Part shown: in pieces, positions 34,416-41,475 of the stretch
How the letters are laid out: each line of letters opens with the position of its first letter
Position numbering within the stretch: the first letter of the stretch is position 1
Origin: VRUE01 sp963796705
GTDB taxonomy: Bacteria > Actinomycetota > Thermoleophilia > Solirubrobacterales > 70-9
Length of the DNA stretch: 64,000 nt
Assembly: GCA_963796705.1 (NCBI GenBank)
Contig: CAWCMK010000003.1
Location: forward strand, 248,001-312,000
Reading direction: 5' to 3'
The notes under the pieces: model-generated
What the model was told of the DNA's origin: nothing
The model's input: the letters and a program-made list of their open reading frames with translations, nothing else
Databases searched by the model: none
Translations under genes and position numbers: made by a program

Positions 34416-35285
34416 TCAGGAACGTCGGTGCGCAAGTCGGCGCGCCAACCGACGCGCCTCGTCGAGGCTCTCTAGACGGATTTCGACCGCGACCTCCGCC
34501 CCGCCCATCGGTCGCACCCGCACCTCATGGCCAAAAGCCGACTCCAAGCGGTCGGCTGTCTCGCGCAGAGCCGCGAGTTCCTCGGCATCGAGTCGGCTCC
34601 GGCCTCTCTCCTTCGTCTTTGGCTGGCTGGCCAGCTTGGCCCTGTTCTCGGTCTCGCGGACTGACCAGCCATGTCTAGCCGCCTCGCGGGCGAGGCGGCG
34701 GCGAACATCGTTGCCGCGAGCGGTGAGCAATGCCTTGCCGTGGCCCTCGCTGAGCTCGCCCGACTCGAGCAGCCCAAGCGCCTCGTCTGGCAGCTCCAGT
34801 AACCGGACCAAGTTCGAGATCGTCGAGCGGCTGCGCCCGATGCGCCGTCCGAGCTCCTCTTTTGAGACCGCGAGCTCCTCAACAAGGGCCGCACAAGCGC
34901 GGGCCTCCTCGACGGGATTCAGGTCCTCTCGCACCATGTTCTCGATCAGTGCCACTTGGAGGCGCTCGGATTGCTCGGAGTCGCGCACGATCGCCGGCAC
35001 TCGCTCGAGGCCGACCTGCCGCGCGGCCCGCCAGCGCCTCTCTCCGGCGACCAACTCGTAGCTACCGTCGGGAAGGGGGCGGACCAGCAGCGGCTGAACG
35101 ACACCGGTGCTCTCGATCGATGCGGCTAGCGCGGCCAACGCCTCGCTCTCGAAGCGGGTCCGGGGCTGGCTTGGATTCGGCTTGATCAGCTCAACAGGGA
35201 GCTCTCGCAGCTGACCGGCGTCAGCTGCCGAGGACTCTGGGAGGATCGCGGCGAGCCCACGCCCGAGACCGCTCGGCCTAGCCAC
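34416..35285 (-). CDS. parB: Chromosome partitioning protein ParB
   Basis: GTG at 35285 overlaps the parA stop by 8 bases; 289 residues. The protein begins with the basic leader 'GLGRGLAAILPE', followed by the ParB/CTPase box 'GVVQPLLVRPLPDGSYELVA' and 'GERRWRAARQVGL', then 'ALIENMVREDLNPVEEARA' and a helix-turn-helix ('ELGRRIGRSRSTISNLVRLL'). A charged C-terminal dimer domain ends it. ParB binds parS sites near the origin, slides with CTP and loads SMC. A parS-like site lies 3 kb away at 38257-38272. Confidence 0.97.
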   Translation of the reverse strand: MARPSGLGRGLAAILPESSAADAGQLRELPVELIKPNPSQPRTRFESEALAALAASIESTGVVQPLLVRPLPDGSYELVAGERRWRAARQVGLERVPAIVRDSEQSERLQVALIENMVREDLNPVEEARACAALVEELAVSKEELGRRIGRSRSTISNLVRLLELPDEALGLLESGELSEGHGKALLTARGNDVRRRLAREAARHGWSVRETENRAKLASQPKTKERGRSRLDAEELAALRETADRLESAFGHEVRVRPMGGAEVAVEIRLESLDEARRLARRLAHRRS

Positions 35286-36036
35286 GCGCTGCCAGCTCCT
35301 CGGTGAGAGCCCGGTAGGCCGTTGAGGCCCGGGAGGTCGGCGCATGAACGATCACCGGAAGCCCGTGGCTCGGGGCCTCGGCGACTCGGACGCTGCGCGG
35401 TATGACTGTCTCAAAGACCATGTCGGGAAAGTGCTCGCGCAGCTCGTGCTCGACGTCCTGCGCCAGCCGGGTGCGCTCGTCGTGCATTGTGATCAAGAGT
35501 CCCGACACGTCCAGCGCCGGATTCATCTCGCGGCGGATCATCGCCAGCGTGTCGAGGAACTGGACGAGCCCCTCGAGTGCCAGGTACTCCGCCTGAACCG
35601 GGACGATCACTTGGTCGGCCGCGACCAGGGCGTTCACGCTGACCGGCCCCAGCGAAGGTGGGCAATCCAGCACCGTGACGGCGAACCGCTCGCGGACGGG
35701 CCCGAGCCGTTCGCGAAGGCGGCTCTCGGAGCCGTCCAAGCGCGGTAACTCGACAGATGCGCCGGCCAGATCCTGACTCGCCGGCACGAGCCAGAGATTG
35801 TCAGGGCCGGCCGGCCGCGCTGCGGCGGCAACCGACACCTCGCCGGTCAGACAATCGTAGGAGGAGGGGTGCATTTGGCGGCCGCCGCCGAGCGCCACCG
35901 TCGCGTTGCATTGTGGGTCGAGGTCGACGAGGAGCGTCTGGGATCCAGCCGCTGCAACGCAAGCCGCGAGGTTGACAGCGGTGGTCGTCTTGCCGACACC
36001 GCCCTTCTGGTTAGCGATCGCGTAGACGACACCCAT
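35278..36036 (-). CDS. parA: Chromosome partitioning ATPase ParA (Soj)
   Basis: 252 residues of the short ParA type. The deviant Walker A 'NQKGGVGKTTTAVNLA' with its signature lysine, the 'LLVDLDPQCNATVALGGG' strand and the Walker B region 'VTVLDCPPSLGPVSVNAL' are all present. ParA forms an ATP-dependent DNA-bound gradient that moves ParB-parS complexes. It overlaps parB and lies 10 bases downstream of rsmG in the conserved rsmG-parA-parB order near the origin. Confidence 0.97.
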   Translation of the reverse strand: MGVVYAIANQKGGVGKTTTAVNLAACVAAAGSQTLLVDLDPQCNATVALGGGRQMHPSSYDCLTGEVSVAAAARPAGPDNLWLVPASQDLAGASVELPRLDGSESRLRERLGPVRERFAVTVLDCPPSLGPVSVNALVAADQVIVPVQAEYLALEGLVQFLDTLAMIRREMNPALDVSGLLITMHDERTRLAQDVEHELREHFPDMVFETVIPRSVRVAEAPSHGLPVIVHAPTSRASTAYRALTEELAARG

Positions 36037-36046
36037 TGGCCGCAGA

Positions 36047-36727
36047 CTAGCTGCCGCGGGGCCGCTTCTTGGCCATGCCAGGGCGTCGTGGCAAATCGAC
36101 CGGCGTCGGACCTGACTTGCGGATCACATGCAGGTGACGGTGGCGAGTGCCGGAGCGGACCCCAACCGCCAGAATCTCCTCGCACCGCATCGCCAGGCTC
36201 GCGGAAGCTCGCTCGAGCTCCGCCTCTTCCCCGTGATCGCGCCGCCCCTTCCAGGCGACGAGCACGCCGCCCTCCAGGAGCAGGGGCGAGGCGAGCTCGG
36301 CGAGCGTCGCGAGTCGTCCAACCGCGCGGGCCGTGACCGCATCGTAGGCCTCGCGGCCGGCAGCGGCCGCGATTTCCTCGGAGCGGGCGTGGACGGCGCG
36401 GGCGTTGGCGAGGCCAGCGGCGCGCGCGGCGCGCTGGATGAAATCGGCCTTACGACTGACCGACTCGACCAGATCAACGCTGGCCGCGGGCAGCGCCGCT
36501 GCCAGGACAAGGCCCGGAAAGCCCGCACCGGAGCCGACGTCGGCGATCCGCTGCGCCTCGGCCAGCTCGGCGACCAGCAGTCCGGTGAGGCTGTCCTCGA
36601 CGTGGGTCCGCCAAGCCCGATCCAGCTCGGTGACCGAGCTAAGGGAGGCTCGATCTACGGCCAGCAGCTCGAGAACCTGCCGGAGCGATGCTCGAGCAGA
36701 GGGTGCCAGCCTCGGGAGATCACTCAC
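36047..36727 (-). CDS. rsmG: 16S rRNA (guanine-527-N7) methyltransferase RsmG
   Basis: GTG at 36727 overlaps the khpB stop by 8 bases; 226 residues. Motifs are 'RTHVEDSLTGLLV', SAM-binding 'IADVGSGAGFPGLVLAAALP' and 'VESVSRKADFIQRAA', then 'AYDAVTARAVGRLATLAELA', all typical of RsmG (GidB). It methylates G527 of 16S rRNA; loss gives low-level streptomycin resistance in other bacteria. The C-terminus has an extra Arg/Lys-rich end ('RRPGMAKKRPRGS'). Confidence 0.95.
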   Translation of the reverse strand: MSDLPRLAPSARASLRQVLELLAVDRASLSSVTELDRAWRTHVEDSLTGLLVAELAEAQRIADVGSGAGFPGLVLAAALPAASVDLVESVSRKADFIQRAARAAGLANARAVHARSEEIAAAAGREAYDAVTARAVGRLATLAELASPLLLEGGVLVAWKGRRDHGEEAELERASASLAMRCEEILAVGVRSGTRHRHLHVIRKSGPTPVDLPRRPGMAKKRPRGS

Positions 36728-37205
36728 TGAGGAGCGGAGCGACGACGACGCAGCGGTGCGGCTCGTCACCTTCGCTGTAGGTCTCGACTCCGGCGCGATC
36801 CTTCAGGTGCTCATGAACGATGCGCCGCTCTTGGGCGCTCATCTCATCCATTTCGACGGTGTGATTGTCGTCTAGGGCGCGTTCGGCGGCCCGGTCGGCG
36901 CGCGCCACGAGCAGCTCGCGGCGGCGCTCACGGTAGCCGGCGGCGTCGAGCACGACCCGCTTGCGCTCTCTCATACCGCGGAAGGCTGCCTGGTAGCAGA
37001 GCAGCTGCAGGGCGTCGATCGTCTGGCCGCGCTTACCGATCAGCAGGCCGTAGTCGTCCTCGCCGTCGACAATGGCATCGATTCGGTCCTCGTCCTCGGT
37101 GACCTCTACCTCACCTTCAAGGTCAAGCTCCTCAAGGACACCTTCGACCAACTGGCGTACCCGCTCAGCCGGGTCGGTCGGCCAATCTGCGCTGGCATCG
37201 CTCAT
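36720..37205 (-). CDS. khpB: KH/R3H RNA-binding protein KhpB (Jag)
   Basis: ATG at 37205 gives 161 residues; a longer frame overlaps yidC. After an acidic N-terminal stretch comes a KH domain ('YGLLIGKRGQTIDALQLL') and an R3H domain ('MDEMSAQERRIVHEHLKD'). The N-terminal Jag domain of firmicute homologues is missing, as is common in actinobacteria. KhpB works with KhpA as an RNA chaperone linked to cell elongation. It sits between yidC and rsmG, the conserved origin order. Confidence 0.93.
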   Translation of the reverse strand: MSDASADWPTDPAERVRQLVEGVLEELDLEGEVEVTEDEDRIDAIVDGEDDYGLLIGKRGQTIDALQLLCYQAAFRGMRERKRVVLDAAGYRERRRELLVARADRAAERALDDNHTVEMDEMSAQERRIVHEHLKDRAGVETYSEGDEPHRCVVVAPLLSE

Positions 37206-37242
37206 GCGGGCGATCCTATCTCCCCGGTGCCGAGCGGGATGA

Positions 37243-37995
37243 TTATCGCCTCTTCTTCTTCTTCCGTGGAGGGGGTGGCGGGGGTTTGGCCGTCGCGACT
37301 GCGGCGGCCGTCGCCAGCTGCGGCGCAGGCACGACACGCTGGATCACGTACTGCTGGCCGATCGTCCAGATGTTGGTCGTGATCCAGTAGAGGACGAGGC
37401 CCGCCGGGAAGGTGATCACGAACGGCACGAAGATGAAGGGCAGCACCATCATCATCGTCCGCTGACTTTTGTCGGCCGTCACCGACATCACCAGTCCGGA
37501 GATCAGCTGGGTACCGACATAGAGGACCAGCAGCACCACGAGTTCCGCTCCGTGAGCCTTGGCGGTCAGGTCGTTGATGAACAGGAACGAGGCCTGGCTG
37601 CCACAGTGGCCTGCTTCGCAACCAATGTCCGAGGGCAGCTCGTGGCGCAGGACGTAGAAGAGTGTGATGAAGACGGGAAGCTGCGCCACCAGCGGGATAC
37701 AGGAGGCAAACGGGTTGACTTTGTTCTCTTTGTAGAAATTCATCATCTCTTGCTGCATGCGCTGTTTGTCGTTCTTGTACTTCTCCTGGATTTCTTTGAT
37801 CCGCGGCTGCAGCGCCTGTAGCGCTCGCATCCCCTTTAGCTGTTTGTAGGTCAGCGGGATCAGGATCGCGCGGGTGCAGACGGTCAGCGCAATGATCGAC
37901 ATACCCCAGCTGAGGCCGACGTTGTCGTGGAAGAACTGCAGGACCGCGTTGGCGACGTTGATCAGCGGTTGCAGGATGTTGGCGAGCGGGATCAG
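37243..37995 (-). CDS. yidC: Membrane protein insertase YidC
   Basis: An ATG-based reading begins only at 37902 inside the first membrane helix. In the same frame the coding sequence continues upstream (PLANILQPLINVANAVLQ, then FFHDNVGLSWG), as expected for YidC, until a stop at about 38007. The only well-placed start is CTG at 37995, overlapping the yidD stop as CTGA; this gives 250 residues. Features: 'RAILIPLTYKQLKGMRALQ', 'LQPRIKEIQEKYKNDKQRM', 'NPFASCIPLVAQLPVFITLF', later membrane helices and a Pro/Lys/Arg tail. YidC inserts proteins alone or with Sec. Confidence 0.9.
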   Translation of the reverse strand: MIPLANILQPLINVANAVLQFFHDNVGLSWGMSIIALTVCTRAILIPLTYKQLKGMRALQALQPRIKEIQEKYKNDKQRMQQEMMNFYKENKVNPFASCIPLVAQLPVFITLFYVLRHELPSDIGCEAGHCGSQASFLFINDLTAKAHGAELVVLLVLYVGTQLISGLVMSVTADKSQRTMMMVLPFIFVPFVITFPAGLVLYWITTNIWTIGQQYVIQRVVPAPQLATAAAVATAKPPPPPPRKKKKRR

Positions 37996-38264
37996 GTCCG
38001 TGCCTCACCGTGGTAGGTCGACGGATCCACCGGGCCGACGCGCAGCGTGAAGCGCTCCCTGACCGGGTCGAAACCTCCGTGGCTGAAGGGATTGCAGCGC
38101 AGCAGGCGCCACGCGGCCAAGAGCGAGCCACGGATGACCCCAAAGCGCTCCACCGCCTGCGCCGCGTAGGCCGAGCATGTTGGCTCATACCGGCAGCGGC
38201 GCGGGCGGCCGTTTGAGATCCAGCGACCGTAGGCCCCGATCAGCGTCAGCAGCAACCGTTTCAC
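37992..38264 (-). CDS. yidD: Membrane insertion efficiency factor YidD
   Basis: 90 residues, GTG start overlapping the rnpA stop as GTGA. The family core is intact: 'CRYEPTCSAYAAQAVERFGV' with its Cys residues, 'AAWRLLRCNPFSHGGFDPV'. A hydrophobic or amphipathic N-terminus ('LLLTLIGAYGRW') attaches it to the membrane. YidD aids YidC-dependent insertion. A parS-like sequence covers its start codon. Confidence 0.95.
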   Translation of the reverse strand: MKRLLLTLIGAYGRWISNGRPRRCRYEPTCSAYAAQAVERFGVIRGSLLAAWRLLRCNPFSHGGFDPVRERFTLRVGPVDPSTYHGEART

Positions 38265-38272
38265 GTGGAACG
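38257..38272. promoter_or_regulatory. parS-like ParB binding site
   Basis: CGTTTCACGTGGAACG matches the widely conserved parS sequence (TGTTTCACGTGAAACA) at 13 of 16 positions, with the whole GTTTCACGTG core. It overlaps the end of rnpA and the start of yidD, 3 kb from parB and about 600 bases from dnaA, exactly where origin-proximal parS sites are expected. Overlap with coding sequence is common for parS. Confidence 0.7.
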
Positions 38273-38635
38273 GCCCCCCGAAACCGAGTCGGCGAGGGCC
38301 TCCTCGATGCTCTGGGCGACGCCGGCAGTTCCCTCGCGGTCAATCAGCTCGGCGAGCTCAGGACGCGCCACGAGAACGAAGTCGTGCTGGTCGGGGAGTC
38401 TGTCCGCGAGCCCCCAGAACGCCTCGCGCAAGACCCGCTTAACACGATTACGCTCAACCGCGCCGCCGACCTTGCGGGAGGCGGATACCCCCAACCTGAT
38501 CTCCTCTCCGCCGCTGTCGCTCTTGCGGGGGAAGCGGTAGAGCACCAGGTAGCGGGTCGCGTTTGAGGACCCATCCCGATAAACGCGGTCGAAGTCCCCG
38601 CTGCGCGAGAGACGGCGGCGTCGCTGGGGCGCCAC
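38261..38635 (-). CDS. rnpA: Ribonuclease P protein component
   Basis: GTG at 38635 overlaps the rpmH stop by one base (TAGTG); 124 residues, normal for RnpA. Motifs are 'RRRRLSRSGDFDRVYRDG' at the N-terminus, 'RLGVSASRKVGGAVERNRVK' continuing into 'RVLREAF' (the RNR motif that contacts RNA) and 'DFVLVARPELAEL'. It assists the P RNA in 5' processing of tRNAs. It lies in the conserved rpmH-rnpA-yidD-yidC order. Confidence 0.96.
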   Translation of the reverse strand: MAPQRRRRLSRSGDFDRVYRDGSSNATRYLVLYRFPRKSDSGGEEIRLGVSASRKVGGAVERNRVKRVLREAFWGLADRLPDQHDFVLVARPELAELIDREGTAGVAQSIEEALADSVSGGRST

Positions 38636-38769
38636 TAGACCGTCAGGCGCTTGCGGCCTTTGCGGCGGCGGCGCTTGAGAATCGCGCGGCCGGCCCGGGT
38701 GCTCATCCGCGCTCGGAACCCGTGCGTCCTGGCCCGCTTTCGCTTCTTCGGCTGGTAGGTCCGCTTCAT
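38635..38769 (-). CDS. rpmH: Ribosomal protein bL34
   Basis: 44 residues: the protein begins MKRTYQPKKRKRARTHGF and ends KGRKRLTV, the full and canonical bL34 sequence. It lies directly upstream of rnpA with a one-base overlap and is divergent from dnaA. A -10 box (TATACT, minus sense, 38780-38785) is only about 10 bases from the start codon, so the mRNA leader must be very short. Confidence 0.97.
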   Translation of the reverse strand: MKRTYQPKKRKRARTHGFRARMSTRAGRAILKRRRRKGRKRLTV

Positions 38770-38779
38770 TGGGCGTCGC

Positions 38780-38785
38780 AGTATA
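38780..38785 (-). promoter_or_regulatory. -10 element of the rpmH promoter
   Basis: In the minus sense this reads TATACT, with CGGACA 17 bases upstream as a possible -35. Transcription would start within a few bases of the rpmH ATG. Confidence 0.45.
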
Positions 38786-38853
38786 CGGACGGCCTGCGAA
38801 AACTTTTGTCCGGGTTTTGCGGCGCGGCCCGTTTGCCTTCGTCAGGGCGCCGC

Positions 38854-38859
38854 TATGGT
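38854..38859 (+). promoter_or_regulatory. Possible -10 element of dnaA
   Basis: TATGGT ends 9 bases before the GTG start of dnaA, with TTTGCC about 16 bases upstream as a weak -35. If used, the dnaA mRNA would be nearly leaderless. No DnaA box is obvious in the 99-base rpmH-dnaA gap. Confidence 0.35.
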
Positions 38860-38868
38860 CGCGCACGG

Positions 38869-40197
38869 GTGGCCGAAGAGCGCGAACGACAGCATTTGGA
38901 CTCCGTCTGGGGGGAAGTCCAAGAACGTCTCAGAACGTCGCTCCCTCCCTCAACATTCGATCTCTGGCTGCAGCCACTGAGGGTGCTTGGCGGGCGCGGC
39001 ACGACGCTTTACCTCTCAGCTCCGGACGGAATCCGCTCCTGGGTCGAGCGCCGCTATGTCGGCCTTATCCGCGAGGCTCTGCAGCTCGTCGGCGCACCCT
39101 GGTCGGAGATCAGCTTTGAGTCTCTCGGTGGGGGCGGCGGGCAGCCCTCAACCGACGAGGGGGTTTCCCTGAATCCCAACTACAGCTTCGAGAGATTCGT
39201 TATCGGCGACGGCAACCGCTTCGCCCACGCCGCGGCCCTGGCGGTAGCCGAGGCGCCATCAGAGGCCTACAATCCGCTCTTCCTCCATGGACCGCCGGGC
39301 CTCGGTAAGACCCACCTGCTGGTCGCAATCGCGAATTACCTGAGCACCAACGCGCCGGCCCTGAGCGTCCGTTACACCACTGCCGAGTCATTTACGAACG
39401 AGTTCGTCGACGCGCTCCGCACGAGCGGCGCCGAAGCGTTCAAGCGCCGCTACCGGGACCTCGATGTGTTGCTCGTTGACGACGTCCAGTTCCTTGAGGG
39501 GAAGCCGAATACAGAAGAGGAGTTCTTCCACACCTTCAACGTGCTCTATGAGGGAGGCAGCCAACTGGTCCTCTCCGCAGACCGCATCCCGTGCGAGCTG
39601 TCCTCCCTTGCCGAGCGCCTGCGCGACCGCTTTGAGTGGGGGTTGACCGTCTCCCTTGAGCCCCCCAATCTGGCCACCCGCCTGACGGTGCTCCGCCGGT
39701 TGGTCCATGAGGCCGGGCTCACCGACGGGGAGGGCGAGGCGCTCACCGAGCTCGCTGGGCGAATCAACGCCAACATCCGACAACTGCACGGGGCCCTGAC
39801 ACGCGTCATCGCCCACGCTTCCCTGACCTCACGGCCTCTCGACTCGAAGTTGATCGCCGAGCTAATTCCGAGCTCGCGGAACGCTCGCCGTGATCTGCCC
39901 GTTGAGGAGATCCAGCAGCGGGTCGCCTCCTCCTTCGGGGTCTCTCGAGCCGAGCTAGTTGGCTCGAGCAGAGCCGCGGCCCCGTTGCGGGCGCGCCAGG
40001 TGGCGATCTTCCTGACCCGCGAGGCCACCGAGCTCTCGCTGCCGCAAATCGGGCGGCTCTACGGAGGTCGTGACCACACGACGATTCTCAACGCCCTGCG
40101 AAGAATCGAGCTGGGGATCGGCGAGGATCCCGAGCTCGCCGACCGGGTCGATCGACTTCGGGCCGAGATCCACAGCTTCGGTGGAGGAAGCGCCTGA
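38869..40197 (+). CDS. dnaA: Chromosomal replication initiator DnaA
   Basis: GTG at 38869 (VAEERERQHLDSVWGEVQ) gives 442 residues; the frame stays open further upstream but crosses rpmH. Domain I is at about 1-90. The AAA+ domain has Walker A 'GPPGLGKTHLLVAIANYL' and Walker B 'DVLLVDDVQFLEGK', and domain IV has the helix-turn-helix with 'RDHTTILNALRRIE'. DnaA binds origin boxes and opens DNA. The start of domain III, 'LNPNYSFERFVIGDGNRFA', is canonical. The linker domain II is very short. Confidence 0.97.
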   Translation: MAEERERQHLDSVWGEVQERLRTSLPPSTFDLWLQPLRVLGGRGTTLYLSAPDGIRSWVERRYVGLIREALQLVGAPWSEISFESLGGGGGQPSTDEGVSLNPNYSFERFVIGDGNRFAHAAALAVAEAPSEAYNPLFLHGPPGLGKTHLLVAIANYLSTNAPALSVRYTTAESFTNEFVDALRTSGAEAFKRRYRDLDVLLVDDVQFLEGKPNTEEEFFHTFNVLYEGGSQLVLSADRIPCELSSLAERLRDRFEWGLTVSLEPPNLATRLTVLRRLVHEAGLTDGEGEALTELAGRINANIRQLHGALTRVIAHASLTSRPLDSKLIAELIPSSRNARRDLPVEEIQQRVASSFGVSRAELVGSSRAAAPLRARQVAIFLTREATELSLPQIGRLYGGRDHTTILNALRRIELGIGEDPELADRVDRLRAEIHSFGGGSA

Positions 40198-40225
40198 CGG
40201 CCGACGCCGCTGCAAGAATCCATGC

Positions 40226-40300
40226 TGACCCACAGCGATATCCACAACGCCGATTTCCCTTTGCAGCGCCGTTCTCCCCGTGGCCACGGTCATTTCCACA
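40226..40300 (+). other. DnaA-box-like sequences in the dnaA-dnaN gap, candidate part of oriC
   Basis: Two 9-mers match the box TTWTNCACA at 8 of 9 positions: ATATCCACA (40238-40246) and ATTTCCACA (40292-40300). A weaker TGACCCACA (40226-40234) stands 12 bases before the first, in the same orientation. In actinobacteria the origin usually lies between dnaA and dnaN. The gap of 136 bases is small for a full oriC and has no clear AT-rich unwinding element. Confidence 0.45.
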
Positions 40301-40333
40301 GCTCCTACCCCAACTCAAGAAAGCACCCACCAG

Positions 40334-41443
40334 TTGAAGCTGATCACGAAACGTGAGGAGTTTGTCTCAAAGCTGTCCATCGTTTCCCGGGCCGTCTCAA
40401 CCCGGGCTGCAACCCAGGCCCTGACGGGAATCCTGATCCTTGCCGAAGAGGGCGGCGCGGTAAGCCTTTCGGCGACCGACCTCGAGATGGGTCTGCAGAC
40501 CACACTCGAGGCCCAGGCCGAGGGCCAGGGCTCGGTCCTTCTCCCCGGCCGGCTGCTGGCCGAGCTAGCCCGCTCGTTCGGCGACGAGAGCGTCGAGATC
40601 GAGCTGCGAGAGGCCGAGCGCGACGTCGCGATCCGCAGTGGCGCCTCCAACTTTCATCTGAGGACCCTGCCGACGGAGGACTTCCCGAAATTCCCGGAGC
40701 CGGAGGATCCACCGCTGACCATCCCGGCCCGGGCGCTTGCGGAGACGGTCGACGTCGTTGCTCGGGCCGCCTCGCGTGACGATATGCGCCCGGTCCTAAC
40801 GGGCGTCTTGGTCAGCGCCGCCGGCAACGAGATGACGATGGTGGCGACCGACTCCTACAGGCTCGCCGTCAAGCGGGCCAAGCTCGATCCCGGGATCGAG
40901 GGCGAGATCGAGGCGAACATTCCGGCGCGCACGCTGCGCGAGCTCGGTCGCATCGTGACCTCGGGAGAGATGGAGACGGTCGAGGTCAGTCTGCTGCCGA
41001 ACCAGGCGGTTTTCAGGGCAGGACCGATCCTCCTCACGACGAGGCTGATCGACGGTCAGTTCCCGAACTTTCGACAGCTTCTTCCCGAGTCCTACGAGCA
41101 CGACGTGAGGCTTCCTCGCGGTGATTTCCTTGCCGTCGCTCGCCGGGTTAGTCAGCTCGCCCAGCGAAACGCCCCGCTGCGTCTCGCCTTTCGCCAGGGC
41201 GAGCTGACGGTCTCCGCTTCGACTCCAGATATCGGCGACGCGGAAGAGACGATGCCGGCGGCCTTCGAGGGGGAGGAGCTGGAGATTGGTTTCAATCCCG
41301 AGTTCCTCAAGGAGGGAATCGAAAGCATCGAGGAGGAGGAGCTGATACTGCGTTTGATCTCACCCCTGCGCCCCGGCCTCATGCAGCCGATCGACAATGA
41401 CGACTTCCGCTACCTGGTGATGCCAATTCGCCTCAACGTTTAG
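40334..41443 (+). CDS. dnaN: DNA polymerase III beta sliding clamp
   Basis: I favour TTG at 40334 (MKLITKREEFVSKLS), which gives 369 residues and the usual DnaN N-terminus; GTG 40280 would add 18 residues that overlap the DnaA boxes. The three clamp domains are complete, with 'LSATDLEMGLQTTLEAQA', 'EDFPKFPEPE', 'VLTGVLVSAAGNEMTMVATD', 'RLIDGQFPNFRQLLPESYE' and the C-terminal 'DDFRYLVMPIRL'. The clamp tethers polymerase to DNA. Next in line are recF and a DUF721 gene. Confidence 0.95.
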   Translation: MKLITKREEFVSKLSIVSRAVSTRAATQALTGILILAEEGGAVSLSATDLEMGLQTTLEAQAEGQGSVLLPGRLLAELARSFGDESVEIELREAERDVAIRSGASNFHLRTLPTEDFPKFPEPEDPPLTIPARALAETVDVVARAASRDDMRPVLTGVLVSAAGNEMTMVATDSYRLAVKRAKLDPGIEGEIEANIPARTLRELGRIVTSGEMETVEVSLLPNQAVFRAGPILLTTRLIDGQFPNFRQLLPESYEHDVRLPRGDFLAVARRVSQLAQRNAPLRLAFRQGELTVSASTPDIGDAEETMPAAFEGEELEIGFNPEFLKEGIESIEEEELILRLISPLRPGLMQPIDNDDFRYLVMPIRLNV

Positions 41444-41475
41444 GCGCTTTCGATGACGCGGGACGGCTGAGACCC

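Noticed and set aside
37202..38188. 328-codon frame on the minus strand across yidC/yidD
   Set aside because: Different frame from yidC; Gln/Arg/Ala-rich without membrane segments, while the true YidC and YidD frames are obvious.
38563..38868. N-terminal extension of dnaA
   Set aside because: The frame is open but crosses rpmH and part of rnpA; DnaA domain I begins right after GTG 38869.
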